A stretch of 64,000 nucleotides of DNA from Roseivirga sp. E12 (GTDB lineage: Bacteria; Bacteroidota; Bacteroidia; Cytophagales; Cyclobacteriaceae): contig NZ_JAGFMD010000002.1 in the NCBI RefSeq assembly GCF_017592825.1, positions 248,001 through 312,000 on the forward strand, written 5' to 3'. Positions 18,040 through 28,294 of the stretch are shown here, one piece after another; position 1 is the stretch's first letter, and the number at the start of each line of letters is the position of its first letter. Under the pieces are notes generated by a model. It searched no databases. It had not been told where the DNA came from and saw only the letters and a list, made by a program, of their open reading frames with translations. A program made the position numbers and the translations under genes.

Positions 18040-18621
18040 TCAGTAGAAAATCAGCCCTTCGTTAGGATCGCCAGATCTCTTTTCGTTAGCCGTACTCATA
18101 TTGTGGATTGCCATGAGCGCTAAAACGCTATCTAAATCATGACTAGTCTCCACTTTGGACTCAGGAGCCAGCTGAAAGCCTCTTTTTCCCAATACTTGAA
18201 GCATAGCGTTGTAATCAGATGCCTTGGAACGATACCCAAATTCCTTTAATCCCAAGCCTCCGCCCGTCTGAACAGGATAAGTCTCAAACACCTGCACTCC
18301 TTCTACACTTAGTTGATCTTTTAGTTTGATAGCTCGAGCGGTCAACCCTCCCAAAAACATAGGAGACATGGCTTTCAATTCCTTGTCACATAAACGATAG
18401 TGATAATCTTCATATCCTTTCAGGTTAGTATAGACTCCTGGCAAAGACAATGGCGCATCTATCCCAACCATTTGAGGTTTTTGTTCCCTCACAAACTCGA
18501 TGATCATTTGATCAGCATCCTGATTCTTTATGGACTTCTCGAAATAAATCAGTCCATCTTTTTGATAAGCGATCACGGTTGTACCTGCCAGTTTACTCCC
18601 AAAATCTATCCCAATTTTCAT
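18040..18621 (-). CDS. DUF429-like predicted nuclease (RNase H fold)
   Basis: This 193-aa protein opens with KIGIDFGSKLAGTTVIAY, in which Asp5 fits the first acidic residue of an RNase H-like fold, then MVGIDAPLSLPGVY (second acidic strand) and SHDLDSVLALMAIHN (third). This matches the DUF429 / COG2410 group of predicted nucleases as I know it; activity has not been shown to my knowledge. It is a single gene, divergent from msrBA. Family confidence is moderate. Confidence 0.75.
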   Translation of the reverse strand: MKIGIDFGSKLAGTTVIAYQKDGLIYFEKSIKNQDADQMIIEFVREQKPQMVGIDAPLSLPGVYTNLKGYEDYHYRLCDKELKAMSPMFLGGLTARAIKLKDQLSVEGVQVFETYPVQTGGGLGLKEFGYRSKASDYNAMLQVLGKRGFQLAPESKVETSHDLDSVLALMAIHNMSTANEKRSGDPNEGLIFY

Positions 18622-18634
18622 GACAAAATTATTG

Positions 18635-18667
18635 TTGCAAATTCAAACTAATCCTTTCATAGATTTG
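18635..18667 (+). promoter_or_regulatory. Bacteroidota-type promoter of msrBA
   Basis: TTG at 18635-18637 is followed after 22 bp by TAGATTTG (18660-18667), an exact match to TAnnTTTG. The ATG of msrBA lies 27 bp downstream of the -7 box. Confidence 0.55.
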
Positions 18668-18693
18668 TTCTTTTAGCAAAAGAAAGGAATAAT

Positions 18694-19680
18694 ATGCTCA
18701 CGTGGATTGATGTGATCAAATTTGCCAATAATGGCAACCCAAGCCCTGACAGAAGGGTAGAAAAAACAGAAGATGAGTGGAGGGCAATTCTCACACCAGA
18801 ACAGTTCCAAATTGCAAGACTTAAGGGCACTGAAAGAGCCGGAACGGGCGCTTTCTGTGAAAGGCACGAACCAGGCCTATATGGCTGTGTTTGCTGTGGA
18901 ACTCCACTATTTGATTCCAGAGTAAAGTTTGAATCTGGAACAGGTTGGCCGAGTTTTGCTCAACCCGTTAAGGAAAATGCTATTGGATACATAAAGGACA
19001 CGAGTTATGGTATGACGCGTGTTGAGGTGGTATGCAATACTTGTGATGCACACCAGGGACATGTGTTTCCGGATGGCCCTGAGCCAAGTGGTTTGAGGTA
19101 CTGTATCAACTCAGCTTCCATGCAATTGCTGGAAGATGATAACAAAGAAGCAACTGCAATAATTGGTGGTGGTTGTTTCTGGTGTACCGAGGCAGTTTTT
19201 CAGAGAGTAAAAGGTGTAAGTCATGTGGAATCTGGCTATTCAGGTGGACAGATTAAAAACCCGACATATAGAGAGATTTGTTCGGGAAGAACGGGTCATG
19301 CCGAGGTGATTAAGATTACTTATGATCCTGAAGTACTGGATTATGCTGATTTGTTGAGGATATTCTTCTCAACACATGATCCGACTACTTTGAACAGACA
19401 AGGCTACGATCAAGGAACGCAATATCGTTCTGTGATTTTCTATCAAGACGATAAGGAAAAGCAAGTAGCAGAAGAAATTGTCTTGGAAATGAAGGACTAC
19501 TTTGACGATCCGATTGTCACCGAAGTAAGTCCGCTAGCAGCTTATTACCCTGCAGATGCAGATCATCAGAATTACTATAATGATCATCGAAGTCAAGGTT
19601 ACTGCACAGCGATTATTGACCCCAAAGTTGCCAAACTAAGGGCAATGTTTGCCGATAGGTTAAAACCAGAGATGAACTAG
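18694..19680 (+). CDS. msrBA: Bifunctional methionine sulfoxide reductase MsrB-MsrA
   Basis: This 328-aa fusion repairs both R- and S-methionine sulfoxide. MsrB comes first (about 1-145): zinc CxxC pairs are visible in CVCCGTPLF and CNTCDAHQGHVFPDG, and the catalytic Cys lies in RYCINSASM. MsrA follows (about 155-325) with the catalytic GCFWCTEAVF, then YSGGQIKNPTYREICSGRTGHAE and THDPTTLNRQGYDQGTQYRS. The order B then A is the reverse of the Neisseria-type PilB fusion and common in other bacteria. There is no signal peptide, so it is cytoplasmic. It stands alone with its own promoter and a strong terminator. Confidence 0.96.
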   Translation: MLTWIDVIKFANNGNPSPDRRVEKTEDEWRAILTPEQFQIARLKGTERAGTGAFCERHEPGLYGCVCCGTPLFDSRVKFESGTGWPSFAQPVKENAIGYIKDTSYGMTRVEVVCNTCDAHQGHVFPDGPEPSGLRYCINSASMQLLEDDNKEATAIIGGGCFWCTEAVFQRVKGVSHVESGYSGGQIKNPTYREICSGRTGHAEVIKITYDPEVLDYADLLRIFFSTHDPTTLNRQGYDQGTQYRSVIFYQDDKEKQVAEEIVLEMKDYFDDPIVTEVSPLAAYYPADADHQNYYNDHRSQGYCTAIIDPKVAKLRAMFADRLKPEMN

Positions 19681-19686
19681 TTAAAC

Positions 19687-19716
19687 AAAAAGACCCCGCC
19701 AGTGCGGGGTCTTTTT
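19687..19716 (+). terminator. Strong intrinsic terminator of msrBA
   Basis: A perfect 13-bp stem (AAAAAGACCCCGC with GCGGGGTCTTTTT) with a CAGT loop lies just after the msrBA stop. It also works for the convergent lipoprotein gene. Confidence 0.93.
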
Positions 19717-19752
19717 CAACCTTAAACTTCTAACTACAATTGGAGAGTAGAA

Positions 19753-20133
19753 TTAATTGTCTCCGGTAATGTCTTCAATAAAAGTAAGTTCCAGAATATC
19801 AATACTGTTATCACCAAAGGCCAATACATTTCCAACAGGATTGTTATTACTACGGAAATGGCCTGAGAATCGCACTTCACTTTCCTCCGTAATCAGAAAG
19901 TCTGGGAATTCGTTGTTACAGACCACACCTACTCTGAACGAATCTATGGTTCCTGGAATGAAATAGGTAATGATACGTTGACCGCTTTCTTCTTTGATGG
20001 AGCCAACACCATTTTCAACCGTAAGAATTATTTCTCCTGCCTCTAAACATGACTCTGGTAGTGTGTCTTCTTCTCCACAAGAGCTGATCACAACCAAGGT
20101 CATCATCAACAATAAGTATTTGAGCTTTTTCAT
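19753..20133 (-). CDS. Small lipoprotein of unknown function
   Basis: This 126-aa protein has a lipoprotein signal with lipobox VISSC (MKKLKYLLLMMTLVVISSCG). The mature part contains two further cysteines (SCLEAG, VVCNNE) that could pair, and beta-rich sequence. No named family is recognised. It lies 67 bp downstream of pbpC on the same strand, separated enough for its own promoter, and converges on msrBA. Confidence 0.8.
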   Translation of the reverse strand: MKKLKYLLLMMTLVVISSCGEEDTLPESCLEAGEIILTVENGVGSIKEESGQRIITYFIPGTIDSFRVGVVCNNEFPDFLITEESEVRFSGHFRSNNNPVGNVLAFGDNSIDILELTFIEDITGDN

Positions 20134-20200
20134 TTGCCTTTGAGCTTTGTCTATGTCTTTGACACACTTCCATTAAATGAGGTTGTAATGAGACTCCGTT

Positions 20201-22573
20201 TTATTCATCACCTTCCTTGGAAAGCACTTTGAATGCCCTCACCAATTCGTTGCCTTCTGGGTCAATCACTCTTAGCACATGCTCACCGGCTGTAGGCTGT
20301 AAGCCCATGACATGTTGGTCACTGGTACTACCCAGGTATTTATCATCCAAATGCCAATGCAATTCTGAAGCTTGCTTCCGGTGAGTTGCTTCAAAAACCA
20401 ACTGACCTCTAGTCCCATCTTGCTGAATTGGGATATATAAGGTAGCATTTGGTTCTGGATAGATCATATCCATCACCACCAAGGATAATTCTTCATTGGT
20501 ACAATCGCTTTTCAGCGGTGGTAACTCTTGATAAGTAGGATTCTTTTTCTTGAAGTAGAAAGCCTGTTTTGGAGGCAATACAAACCAGTTCTTTGAGACT
20601 ATATCATTCAATGGATAACACCCGGAATTTACCCTGAAAGACTCTGTCTTGTCCAAATGGACCCTTTGGTGATAAGGGCTTGCTACAGTTCTTAAGCCAA
20701 CCTTCGGAATAAATACCGTATCGACTTCATCTGAGTATGGAGAGGCCAAATAACCACTCTGACGATCAACAGCTGCCACGGTCAATTCCCGCCTTGGAGG
20801 TAAAAACCAACTAGTCTTTGGCAATAGATTAAACACATCAAACATAATTGGAGCAGCTGCCTTTATGCCCGTCAACCCAGGCCTGCCTTCTCCATCGGCA
20901 TTACCAACCCACACACCGACTACGTATTCAGGGGTAACACCAATAGCCCAGCCATCACGATAGCCGAAACTCGTTCCCGTTTTCCAAGCTACCTTTCGTG
21001 CACTCGAGTACATTTTCCACGAAGCATCCTCGTCAGGGCGATAAACTTCTAGCATGGCCTGAAAAGTAAACCATAGACTGGCTGCATTCAAAGGGGACGA
21101 CTCCATTGATTCATCCACACTCGGTGTTTTAGCACCTGAATAAGTGGCAAATTCAAAGTCATTGGCCTTGTATAAAGCCGATCTACTCTCATTAAAACTT
21201 GACAGCGATCTGGCCATTCCGGCATAGATATTTGCCATATCCCAGAGTGTACCATCAGAGCCCCCTAAAATCATCGCAAGCCCGTAATGGTCGGCAGGTT
21301 GCGTCAATGTCGACATACCTAATTCCCTCAATTTTTGATGAAACTTGGGGTAGCCATATAGCCTGAGCATATTCACCGCTGGAACATTCAATGATCTCGC
21401 AATGGCCATATCGGCCTGCACTGCTCCGTCATACCTTCTTGTAAAGTTCTTAGGTGCAAAGTCAGCATAGAAGGTCGGAACATCAGGTATTAAAGTCTTC
21501 GGTAAGATCAGGCCCTCATCAAGTAGACTAGCGTAAAGCATTGGCTTTAGCAAACTCCCCGTACTTCTTGGGGCTTGAATCACATCTACCGAAGTCGCAT
21601 GATCCTTGCCCGCTGTTAGCACATTACCGTTATACGATAAAACCCTATTGGCCTTCACATCAAGCACAAGGACCGCAGCATTGTGAATACCATCAGTTTT
21701 CAATAGTTGATGATGCGCCTCTAACACTCCATTCACTCTATCTTGAAGATGACCATCAACACTGGACAATGTCACCCTTCCTGACTGCCCATTACTGGCT
21801 AGGTAGTTAAGGAAGTGACTCGATTTCTGAGGCAAGTTGCCTGGTCCATCCGGGAGTGGCTCAGCTTTCGCCAATTCAAGTGAAGTAGCATCCATATACC
21901 CTTCGGCATAGAGCCTATCTAACAGTCGATCTCTTTTACCCTTTAGTTTTTCGTTTCTTCTACCTGGGAAAAGTAATGACGGTTGGTTGGGGAGTATAGC
22001 CAGTAAAGCAGACTCGGCCCATGATAAATTCTCAGGAGGACGTTGAAAGTACCTCCATGAAGCAGCACTTAACCCAACTGTATTACCTCCAAAAGGAGCA
22101 TGAGACGCATAAAGCTTGAGGATACTAGACTTTTTATAGCGAAGCTCGAGTCGCGTTGCCAAAGTCATTTCAATCAACTTTTCGGCCAGCGATCGCCCTC
22201 TACCCTTTCGTGAGAGACGAATCACTTGCATAGTAATGGTACTTCCTCCACTGACTACCTTTCCCTTGCTTACATTCTGCCATAAGGCTCGGCCTAGGGC
22301 TATTGGGTTTACCCCTGGGTGCTGATAAAAGTGCTGGTCTTCAAATAGCAACAGTGCTCTTTCATATTTATCTGGTATCTCGGTGACCTCAGGAAAGCGC
22401 CACTGACCGTCTTGGGCAATTCTGGCAGACATCAATTCACCTCGAAAGTCATTGACCACGGTGGCATAAGGATCATCGAATAGCTCCTTTGGCAGGGCAA
22501 AGTAATACACTATACCCACCAAAGTGGCAAAGGCCAATAGCCATTTACGATATCGTCTTATATAGACTCTCAC
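20201..22573 (-). CDS. pbpC: Penicillin-binding protein 1C
   Basis: This 790-aa class A penicillin-binding protein is anchored by one N-terminal helix. The glycosyltransferase domain shows EDQHFYQHPGVNP (78-90) and GGSTITMQVIRL. The transpeptidase domain has SLLK with the active Ser340, the SLN motif in ARSLNVPAVN, and KTGT with Lys531. The C-terminal part is the PBP1C-type beta-sandwich (BiPBP) domain. It overlaps the alpha-2-macroglobulin gene by 4 bp (ATGA); this pairing is well known in Gram-negative bacteria, where PbpC is thought to repair peptidoglycan after a breach that the macroglobulin guards. All catalytic motifs are present. Confidence 0.96.
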   Translation of the reverse strand: MRVYIRRYRKWLLAFATLVGIVYYFALPKELFDDPYATVVNDFRGELMSARIAQDGQWRFPEVTEIPDKYERALLLFEDQHFYQHPGVNPIALGRALWQNVSKGKVVSGGSTITMQVIRLSRKGRGRSLAEKLIEMTLATRLELRYKKSSILKLYASHAPFGGNTVGLSAASWRYFQRPPENLSWAESALLAILPNQPSLLFPGRRNEKLKGKRDRLLDRLYAEGYMDATSLELAKAEPLPDGPGNLPQKSSHFLNYLASNGQSGRVTLSSVDGHLQDRVNGVLEAHHQLLKTDGIHNAAVLVLDVKANRVLSYNGNVLTAGKDHATSVDVIQAPRSTGSLLKPMLYASLLDEGLILPKTLIPDVPTFYADFAPKNFTRRYDGAVQADMAIARSLNVPAVNMLRLYGYPKFHQKLRELGMSTLTQPADHYGLAMILGGSDGTLWDMANIYAGMARSLSSFNESRSALYKANDFEFATYSGAKTPSVDESMESSPLNAASLWFTFQAMLEVYRPDEDASWKMYSSARKVAWKTGTSFGYRDGWAIGVTPEYVVGVWVGNADGEGRPGLTGIKAAAPIMFDVFNLLPKTSWFLPPRRELTVAAVDRQSGYLASPYSDEVDTVFIPKVGLRTVASPYHQRVHLDKTESFRVNSGCYPLNDIVSKNWFVLPPKQAFYFKKKNPTYQELPPLKSDCTNEELSLVVMDMIYPEPNATLYIPIQQDGTRGQLVFEATHRKQASELHWHLDDKYLGSTSDQHVMGLQPTAGEHVLRVIDPEGNELVRAFKVLSKEGDE

Positions 22574-25500
22574 CGATCGCTTCTCTCAACTTTTACCCAT
22601 TGACCGGCTGTATTGGCACTAATAGTATCATCATACATGGCTTCAACCTTGACCGCTGGTAAATAGTATTGCCCAGCATAAGTAGCATTTAGCGCAACTC
22701 GAAACTTCTTTCGCTCATTAGGTCTTAGGTCGAAATACGTGAACACTCGATCATCTCTAATATCACGATAATCATAGTCTACTTTTTGAACCGTGCCTGA
22801 AACTTCGTTCAATCGATCATTCAGTATCTCCCAACCTGAGGGGAAGATTTGGCTTAACGCCAGGTCTTTGTAAACTCCTTTGGTCCCTGGGTTGTAAATA
22901 GAAACCTCTGCAAAAAAGTCAGCACCCTGATCTAGACTATTCGGATCAATCACATTCCCGTTTCTATCGGTATAAGTGACTGAAAGGCGCAGGCCTTCCT
23001 CAGCAGGTTTTTCCTGTCCAGCAAGAGGCTGTCCTTTTCTGATCGCTCTCACGAAGAGCACGCCAGTACCTTTGTTCTCTACTTCTACCTTGGTAGATTC
23101 TTTCGCACGAATTGGAGCATCTACCAACACAATAGGTCTCGCGGTTAACACCTGTTGCATGGCATTATCATTCACCTTGTAGCTAGCTTCGACTCCATTA
23201 TTGGTTTTATCAGCACCTGCAAACTTGATGATCGACAACAAAGCATAGGCCGTTGTTTGTGTACTCATCCACCGGTCTTCACTCAGCGATTTCGCTATCG
23301 ATCGCATTAGCGTCAGTCCTTCATCCTGCATATTCAAGAGACCAAGGGTTTCAAGAATCATAGCGTTATCTCTGAGCATGGATCCGTAATAATAGTAGTT
23401 CGACTTTCTTGCCGACTCGATAGACAAATCATTAATGATTTCTCTGGCAACCTGGGCTCTGCCAGTGAGCGCATAGGCGGCAGCTAATCGCCATTTGGCT
23501 TCCAAACTGAGTCTTTCATCTTCCCTCAATCGATTCATAGCTCCGAGCTCTGGAACCTGTGCCTTTGCCAATACATATAAACGATAGGCTTGTACTAGGT
23601 CATCATTGTAAGCAGAGTACCTGCTCCAGCTACGAGCTCGTTTTCTCTGATATTTTTTCCAATTGTTTAGAAGACGCGAAGGAATGAAATAGCCTTTATC
23701 CTTGGCTTCCAAAAGAAAGTGACCTCCGTAATTCGTACCCCAATCATTGTCATCGCTATTGCCTGGCCAATAGGCGAACCCTCCTGTAGCAGTTTGGAAT
23801 TTCCCGATGCGATCAATTCCAGCCTTCACATTCCTTTGTACATCCTCAACTTCTCTTTCGGAAAGCTCAGTAATGTCACTAAGGAATAGCTGTGGAAATA
23901 CGGAAGAAGTAGTCTGCTCGATACAACCATGCGGATAACGCATCAAATAACTCAGCCTCCTACCCAGATTAATGGGTGGAATAACGCTCAGTTCAAGAGT
24001 GAACTCATTGGTGCCGACCATACCGACCTGTTCGAAGGTATTATTCAGACTTTCTCCTGATTGAAGGGTAAATTCCTTTACATCAGTGATAAAGGGGTTA
24101 GGGTTCCGGACTTGGACCTCGACTTTATAAGTAGCTCGCTCTCTACCAGAAGTAGCCACTATTTCTACTTCTCCAACACCTACTGATTCGCTTACCTCAA
24201 ATTCAAAGTCAATAACCTGATCGCCTATTTCATCGAATCTCATTGATTGATTTTTGGCACTCACGATTTTCAACAAATCGTTTCCTTTAACACTCACTTG
24301 AACATCCTTCACATTGCCATCCATGACAAAAACCGAAACAGGTAGCTTGATTTTTTCTCCCGGCCCTACCACTCTTGGTAACGTACCGAGTACCATCAAA
24401 GGCTTTCGAACTGGGGTCGCCTGCTCAGTTTTTCCATAAGCACCGTCCTGTCCTGCGATGACCATTGTTCTTACTGAACCGACATAATTAGGCATCTGAA
24501 AGCTATGCGATGCCGACTCTCCCGCATTCAATTCAAACGGTCCCAAGTGCATTACAACAGGCTTAAACCGATTGGCCTTCACTTTTTCTGGCCTTGCTGC
24601 TGAGCCATCACCTCCGAGTGCGAGTAGTCGCGATAAGTCACCGTTATATGCTCCGATCACATCATCGTAAACATCCCAAGTCTTGACACCCAAGGCTTGT
24701 CTAGCAAAAAAGGTATTCCAAGGATCGGGTGTCCTAAAACGTGTAATATCCAATAAACCTTCGTCAACCACAGCAATTGTATAAGTCATTGGACTCCCGT
24801 TTTGCTCGGATACTTGCACGGTCACTTCAGACTCAGGCTCTAGTACATCTGGAAGTAGAATCTCAGGAGTTAACTTAGTGCTCTGATCACTGATATTGAT
24901 GGGCACAATCCCATAAAGCCTAATTGGTAAATCATTTCTAGTCTGGGCATGAGGTTGTAAAAGTGTAGCATGCACATAGGCATTGGGCACCATTTCTCGC
25001 GTGGTCTCAAACACAAATTCGTTGGCGCCTTCTTTGGTTTCTACCCAATATGAGGCGACCACTTTACTCCCGTTCTCAATGCTTACCAATGCACGGCCTT
25101 CTGCACTGGCAGGAATGTTGATTTTTACTGGTTTACCGACTTCATAGTCTTCAGCATCGGTTGAAAAGTTAAGCAGTGCAGCTCCACCCGGTCTACCTTC
25201 TTCAGCCCAACCCGGCCAATCGAAGTAAGTGATGGCACCGGCAGAATGTCCAGACTCCGTGTCTCTTACTCTCACATAATACCGACCCCAATCTCGGTTT
25301 GGAATATTCAACTTAACAGAGGCCTTACCTTCATTGGTTTCAACCACCTGCCGATCATAAGGCTGGTTGTAGTTACGACTGATGTAATAAGCAAGATCAT
25401 CAGAGGATCTATCCCACCACCAGCGCCAATTGAGCTTGAAAACCTCAACCACAAGACGCTTTTTATTTATTGGATTCCCTTCAGTACTAACTGAAACAAG

Positions 25501-28119
25501 CTGTAAGACATGATCTTTCTCAGTCAGGAGTTGACCTCTTCGATCGCCCTCGGGCTTCTGTATACCCACAAAACTTTCATAAGGATAAAAGGGAATACTA
25601 AACTGATCGATGCTGAAATCACCCCCTGGCTCGAAAACCTTGCCACTGAAAGTAGCGGTCAGCATGCCTGGAGAATTCGACTTCTTGTTTAGGGAAACAT
25701 TAACATTCGCATGACCTTTTGCATCGATTGTACCACTGAAGATGCTCTCTTTTTCAGATTGAAATTCTTTTGCTCGGTCATCGAACATATAGTTAGGATA
25801 ATCTTCGAAAGTGGTTCTAGAAGGGCTCAATGAAACATCAAACTCTGCTTTCAGGTTTTTAGCTGGCGCCCCACTCAACCACTGGACATCAAGATCACCT
25901 TTCAAGGCACCACTACCTGCAGTAATCCGATCTTTATCAAATTTCAAATCAATCTTCAAGCGATTGGGCTTTACAGTCTCAATCTTAATACGCTTGGTGA
26001 ATTCAGTGCCTCCAATTTTAACCCTCGCTAGCCAGTTTCCGGTCGGAGCATCATCTTGCGTTTTGAGTGGAAAGTGATAGAACCCATTTAAAGATCCCGT
26101 CTCAACCCTCCTCACTTTCACATTTCCCGAAGGATCGACTAATTCCATCACTACTGGATGGTCCTTTGGAAGGTTGGCATCTGCATCTTCCAGCATAAAA
26201 TTGAGGTAGATATTATCTCCAGGCCGCCAGACACCTCTTTCTCCATAGATAAAACCCTTGATGCCACGCTGAACTCTGGCTCCTCCCACATTGAAGTTAC
26301 TCAGCGATAGCGAATGTCCATCCCAAAGCTTCAGGTATCCTCTTTCAACGCCTCTTTTAACAACCAGTAGAAAGGGCTTTCTGTCAAGATTCAGGCTCAC
26401 TTTTCCCTCACTGTCGGTAGTTAGACTTTCAATGATTGTTTGTTGAAAATCATATACCTCCACAACTGCATTAGAAATTGGCTTAGTCGTACGCAGGTCC
26501 GTTACAAAAGCATCCAGCTTTCTGTTGTTTCCGATCTTAGCGATAAGCCCAAGGTCAGATGCGAGAATATTAGTATCGACTATTCTATTATTACCATAGT
26601 AGTAGCTGTCACTACAAGGATTATCACGCTCACGCCAGTCATAGTTAGCATTGTATCTGTAATTATAGTAGCTATCATAGGCACCGCTATTTTCCCCACT
26701 ATTGGCATCCCACTGATCTTCTTCAATCTCACCTTCTAATGGCAACTCGTCAAGGGTACCCTCACCACAATTGTATAGTGAATAGGCCTTTTTAAAACTT
26801 AGCCTCACCTGATAAATAGCCCCTGGCTCGGTATTGATTAATTCTGACAGATCAAGATTGAAGCGGTTCCAACCCGAAAGGTCAAGTAGATTGGATTCGT
26901 CCAAAATCACACGACTTTCATGGATTGGTCTCCCAACACTTCTCAGTTGCTGATTGCCATCGAGATTATTGGTTTGTAGAAATTGAATGACATTGTCTTC
27001 AAAAATTTTGATGACCGTCACATCAACAGCCCTTAAGTTTACAGCATCAAAAGGCAATACCAAGCCATCGGTACTCGGCAGAATAGTTCCCTTATTGGCA
27101 ACCTTAACTTCTGGTTTTGTTTGAGCAAATGAAACATTGGTATCAAAGCTGTTTTGCATTTTATAGTCCAGCTTGTTTTTGATACCCGGGTAAACCGAGA
27201 GTCTTTTCGACCCTGTCAAGTTAGTCGAAGTATACACCCTGACCTGGTTTTCGGTGATTGAAAACCTAAGATTATTATCATCTTCAAGGGTGATCAAACC
27301 GTGCAAATCCTGGCCTTCATTGAGCGGGTCTGAAAAACTCAAAAGCACATAAGGGCTTCCCACCTTAAAAACCCTGCTTGTCACAACTTTGAAGTCACTC
27401 AAGGCTGGAATGTCAATTTTACCCCTGCTAGATCGTACTACACCTATTGCTTCCCCATTAAACTCATAGCTAAGCTGCACAGCTTCATCCTTACGCTTTG
27501 CACCAGTAATGGTAAATGAGTGGTTGGTTCCAGCATTTTTATCAAAATCCCAGCGTATCTCTAATTCTGCACCTGGCTGTCGGGCTATTAAAGCTCGACT
27601 TATCTTCAATGTATCGGCATAATCTGCTGTCTGCAATTCGCCATTGACCACCTGTTTTGTCATGGGTTCATCAGAGTCGCTAACAACGCTCGTGATCCTA
27701 AAGTCAAAATCCTGAGCAATGGCTTCAAACAGAAACTCAAAATCCTCACTACCTTCTTCAACCTCGAGGCCTAAGTCCATTAGGTTCAGCTTAGCCTTGT
27801 ATTCCTGTCCATTCTTTAAAGCACTGTTAGGCCGAAATTCAATAACGCGATCAGTAAGCCAGTTAACCTCGCCCTGCAGTGATGGGGAAAAACTCAAAAC
27901 ATCCTTCCGCTGCAAATCCTGTGGCACCTCACTGGCTAATTGTACGGTCACGAAAGACCGTGAAGAAACCTGACCTGTGGTATAAGAGGAAATGTATGCG
28001 GTGAATCGCTCATCCGCCCTCCGATCAAGCTCACTAGAAGACTCTTTCTTACTACTACAAGCAGCAATTAAGAATATGATCATCAGGTTGAAGATGGTTA
28101 GTTTGATACTTCTGGACAT
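22570..28119 (-). CDS. Bacterial alpha-2-macroglobulin lipoprotein (YfhM-like)
   Basis: This 1849-aa exported protein begins with a lipoprotein signal (lipobox IAAC in FLIAACSSKKESS). Many MG-type beta-sandwich domains follow. The thioester motif CIEQ (Cys1399-Gln1402) is intact in YPHGCIEQTTS, followed by the alpha-helical TED domain with PATGGF-like QTATGGFAYWPG. Such proteins trap proteases through the thioester after cleavage of a bait region. It is about 200 residues longer than E. coli YfhM, and has a Tyr/Asn-rich insert near residues 467-514. Upstream partner of pbpC, with a 4-bp overlap, supporting a shared envelope-defence role. Confidence 0.95.
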   Translation of the reverse strand: MSRSIKLTIFNLMIIFLIAACSSKKESSSELDRRADERFTAYISSYTTGQVSSRSFVTVQLASEVPQDLQRKDVLSFSPSLQGEVNWLTDRVIEFRPNSALKNGQEYKAKLNLMDLGLEVEEGSEDFEFLFEAIAQDFDFRITSVVSDSDEPMTKQVVNGELQTADYADTLKISRALIARQPGAELEIRWDFDKNAGTNHSFTITGAKRKDEAVQLSYEFNGEAIGVVRSSRGKIDIPALSDFKVVTSRVFKVGSPYVLLSFSDPLNEGQDLHGLITLEDDNNLRFSITENQVRVYTSTNLTGSKRLSVYPGIKNKLDYKMQNSFDTNVSFAQTKPEVKVANKGTILPSTDGLVLPFDAVNLRAVDVTVIKIFEDNVIQFLQTNNLDGNQQLRSVGRPIHESRVILDESNLLDLSGWNRFNLDLSELINTEPGAIYQVRLSFKKAYSLYNCGEGTLDELPLEGEIEEDQWDANSGENSGAYDSYYNYRYNANYDWRERDNPCSDSYYYGNNRIVDTNILASDLGLIAKIGNNRKLDAFVTDLRTTKPISNAVVEVYDFQQTIIESLTTDSEGKVSLNLDRKPFLLVVKRGVERGYLKLWDGHSLSLSNFNVGGARVQRGIKGFIYGERGVWRPGDNIYLNFMLEDADANLPKDHPVVMELVDPSGNVKVRRVETGSLNGFYHFPLKTQDDAPTGNWLARVKIGGTEFTKRIKIETVKPNRLKIDLKFDKDRITAGSGALKGDLDVQWLSGAPAKNLKAEFDVSLSPSRTTFEDYPNYMFDDRAKEFQSEKESIFSGTIDAKGHANVNVSLNKKSNSPGMLTATFSGKVFEPGGDFSIDQFSIPFYPYESFVGIQKPEGDRRGQLLTEKDHVLQLVSVSTEGNPINKKRLVVEVFKLNWRWWWDRSSDDLAYYISRNYNQPYDRQVVETNEGKASVKLNIPNRDWGRYYVRVRDTESGHSAGAITYFDWPGWAEEGRPGGAALLNFSTDAEDYEVGKPVKINIPASAEGRALVSIENGSKVVASYWVETKEGANEFVFETTREMVPNAYVHATLLQPHAQTRNDLPIRLYGIVPINISDQSTKLTPEILLPDVLEPESEVTVQVSEQNGSPMTYTIAVVDEGLLDITRFRTPDPWNTFFARQALGVKTWDVYDDVIGAYNGDLSRLLALGGDGSAARPEKVKANRFKPVVMHLGPFELNAGESASHSFQMPNYVGSVRTMVIAGQDGAYGKTEQATPVRKPLMVLGTLPRVVGPGEKIKLPVSVFVMDGNVKDVQVSVKGNDLLKIVSAKNQSMRFDEIGDQVIDFEFEVSESVGVGEVEIVATSGRERATYKVEVQVRNPNPFITDVKEFTLQSGESLNNTFEQVGMVGTNEFTLELSVIPPINLGRRLSYLMRYPHGCIEQTTSSVFPQLFLSDITELSEREVEDVQRNVKAGIDRIGKFQTATGGFAYWPGNSDDNDWGTNYGGHFLLEAKDKGYFIPSRLLNNWKKYQRKRARSWSRYSAYNDDLVQAYRLYVLAKAQVPELGAMNRLREDERLSLEAKWRLAAAYALTGRAQVAREIINDLSIESARKSNYYYYGSMLRDNAMILETLGLLNMQDEGLTLMRSIAKSLSEDRWMSTQTTAYALLSIIKFAGADKTNNGVEASYKVNDNAMQQVLTARPIVLVDAPIRAKESTKVEVENKGTGVLFVRAIRKGQPLAGQEKPAEEGLRLSVTYTDRNGNVIDPNSLDQGADFFAEVSIYNPGTKGVYKDLALSQIFPSGWEILNDRLNEVSGTVQKVDYDYRDIRDDRVFTYFDLRPNERKKFRVALNATYAGQYYLPAVKVEAMYDDTISANTAGQWVKVERSDR

Positions 28120-28294
28120 GCTAAAAATGATTAATTGTTGAAGGCAGTTGCCGCCTTAATAAATATAGAATATTAAGTAGCCAATTTGGCTTACCGATTT
28201 AATAACTATATTTTTAGTTTTTATTGTACACTGAATTACTCAAACTGTAACCTTTTTTTAAAAACTCACCTCCAAGCTTAAAAACTCAAACATT

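Noticed and set aside
26440-26739. Hydrophobic plus-strand frame inside the alpha-2-macroglobulin gene
   Set aside because: It is the antisense of the Tyr/Asn-rich insert; Ile/Val runs are a by-product of TAT/AAT codons.
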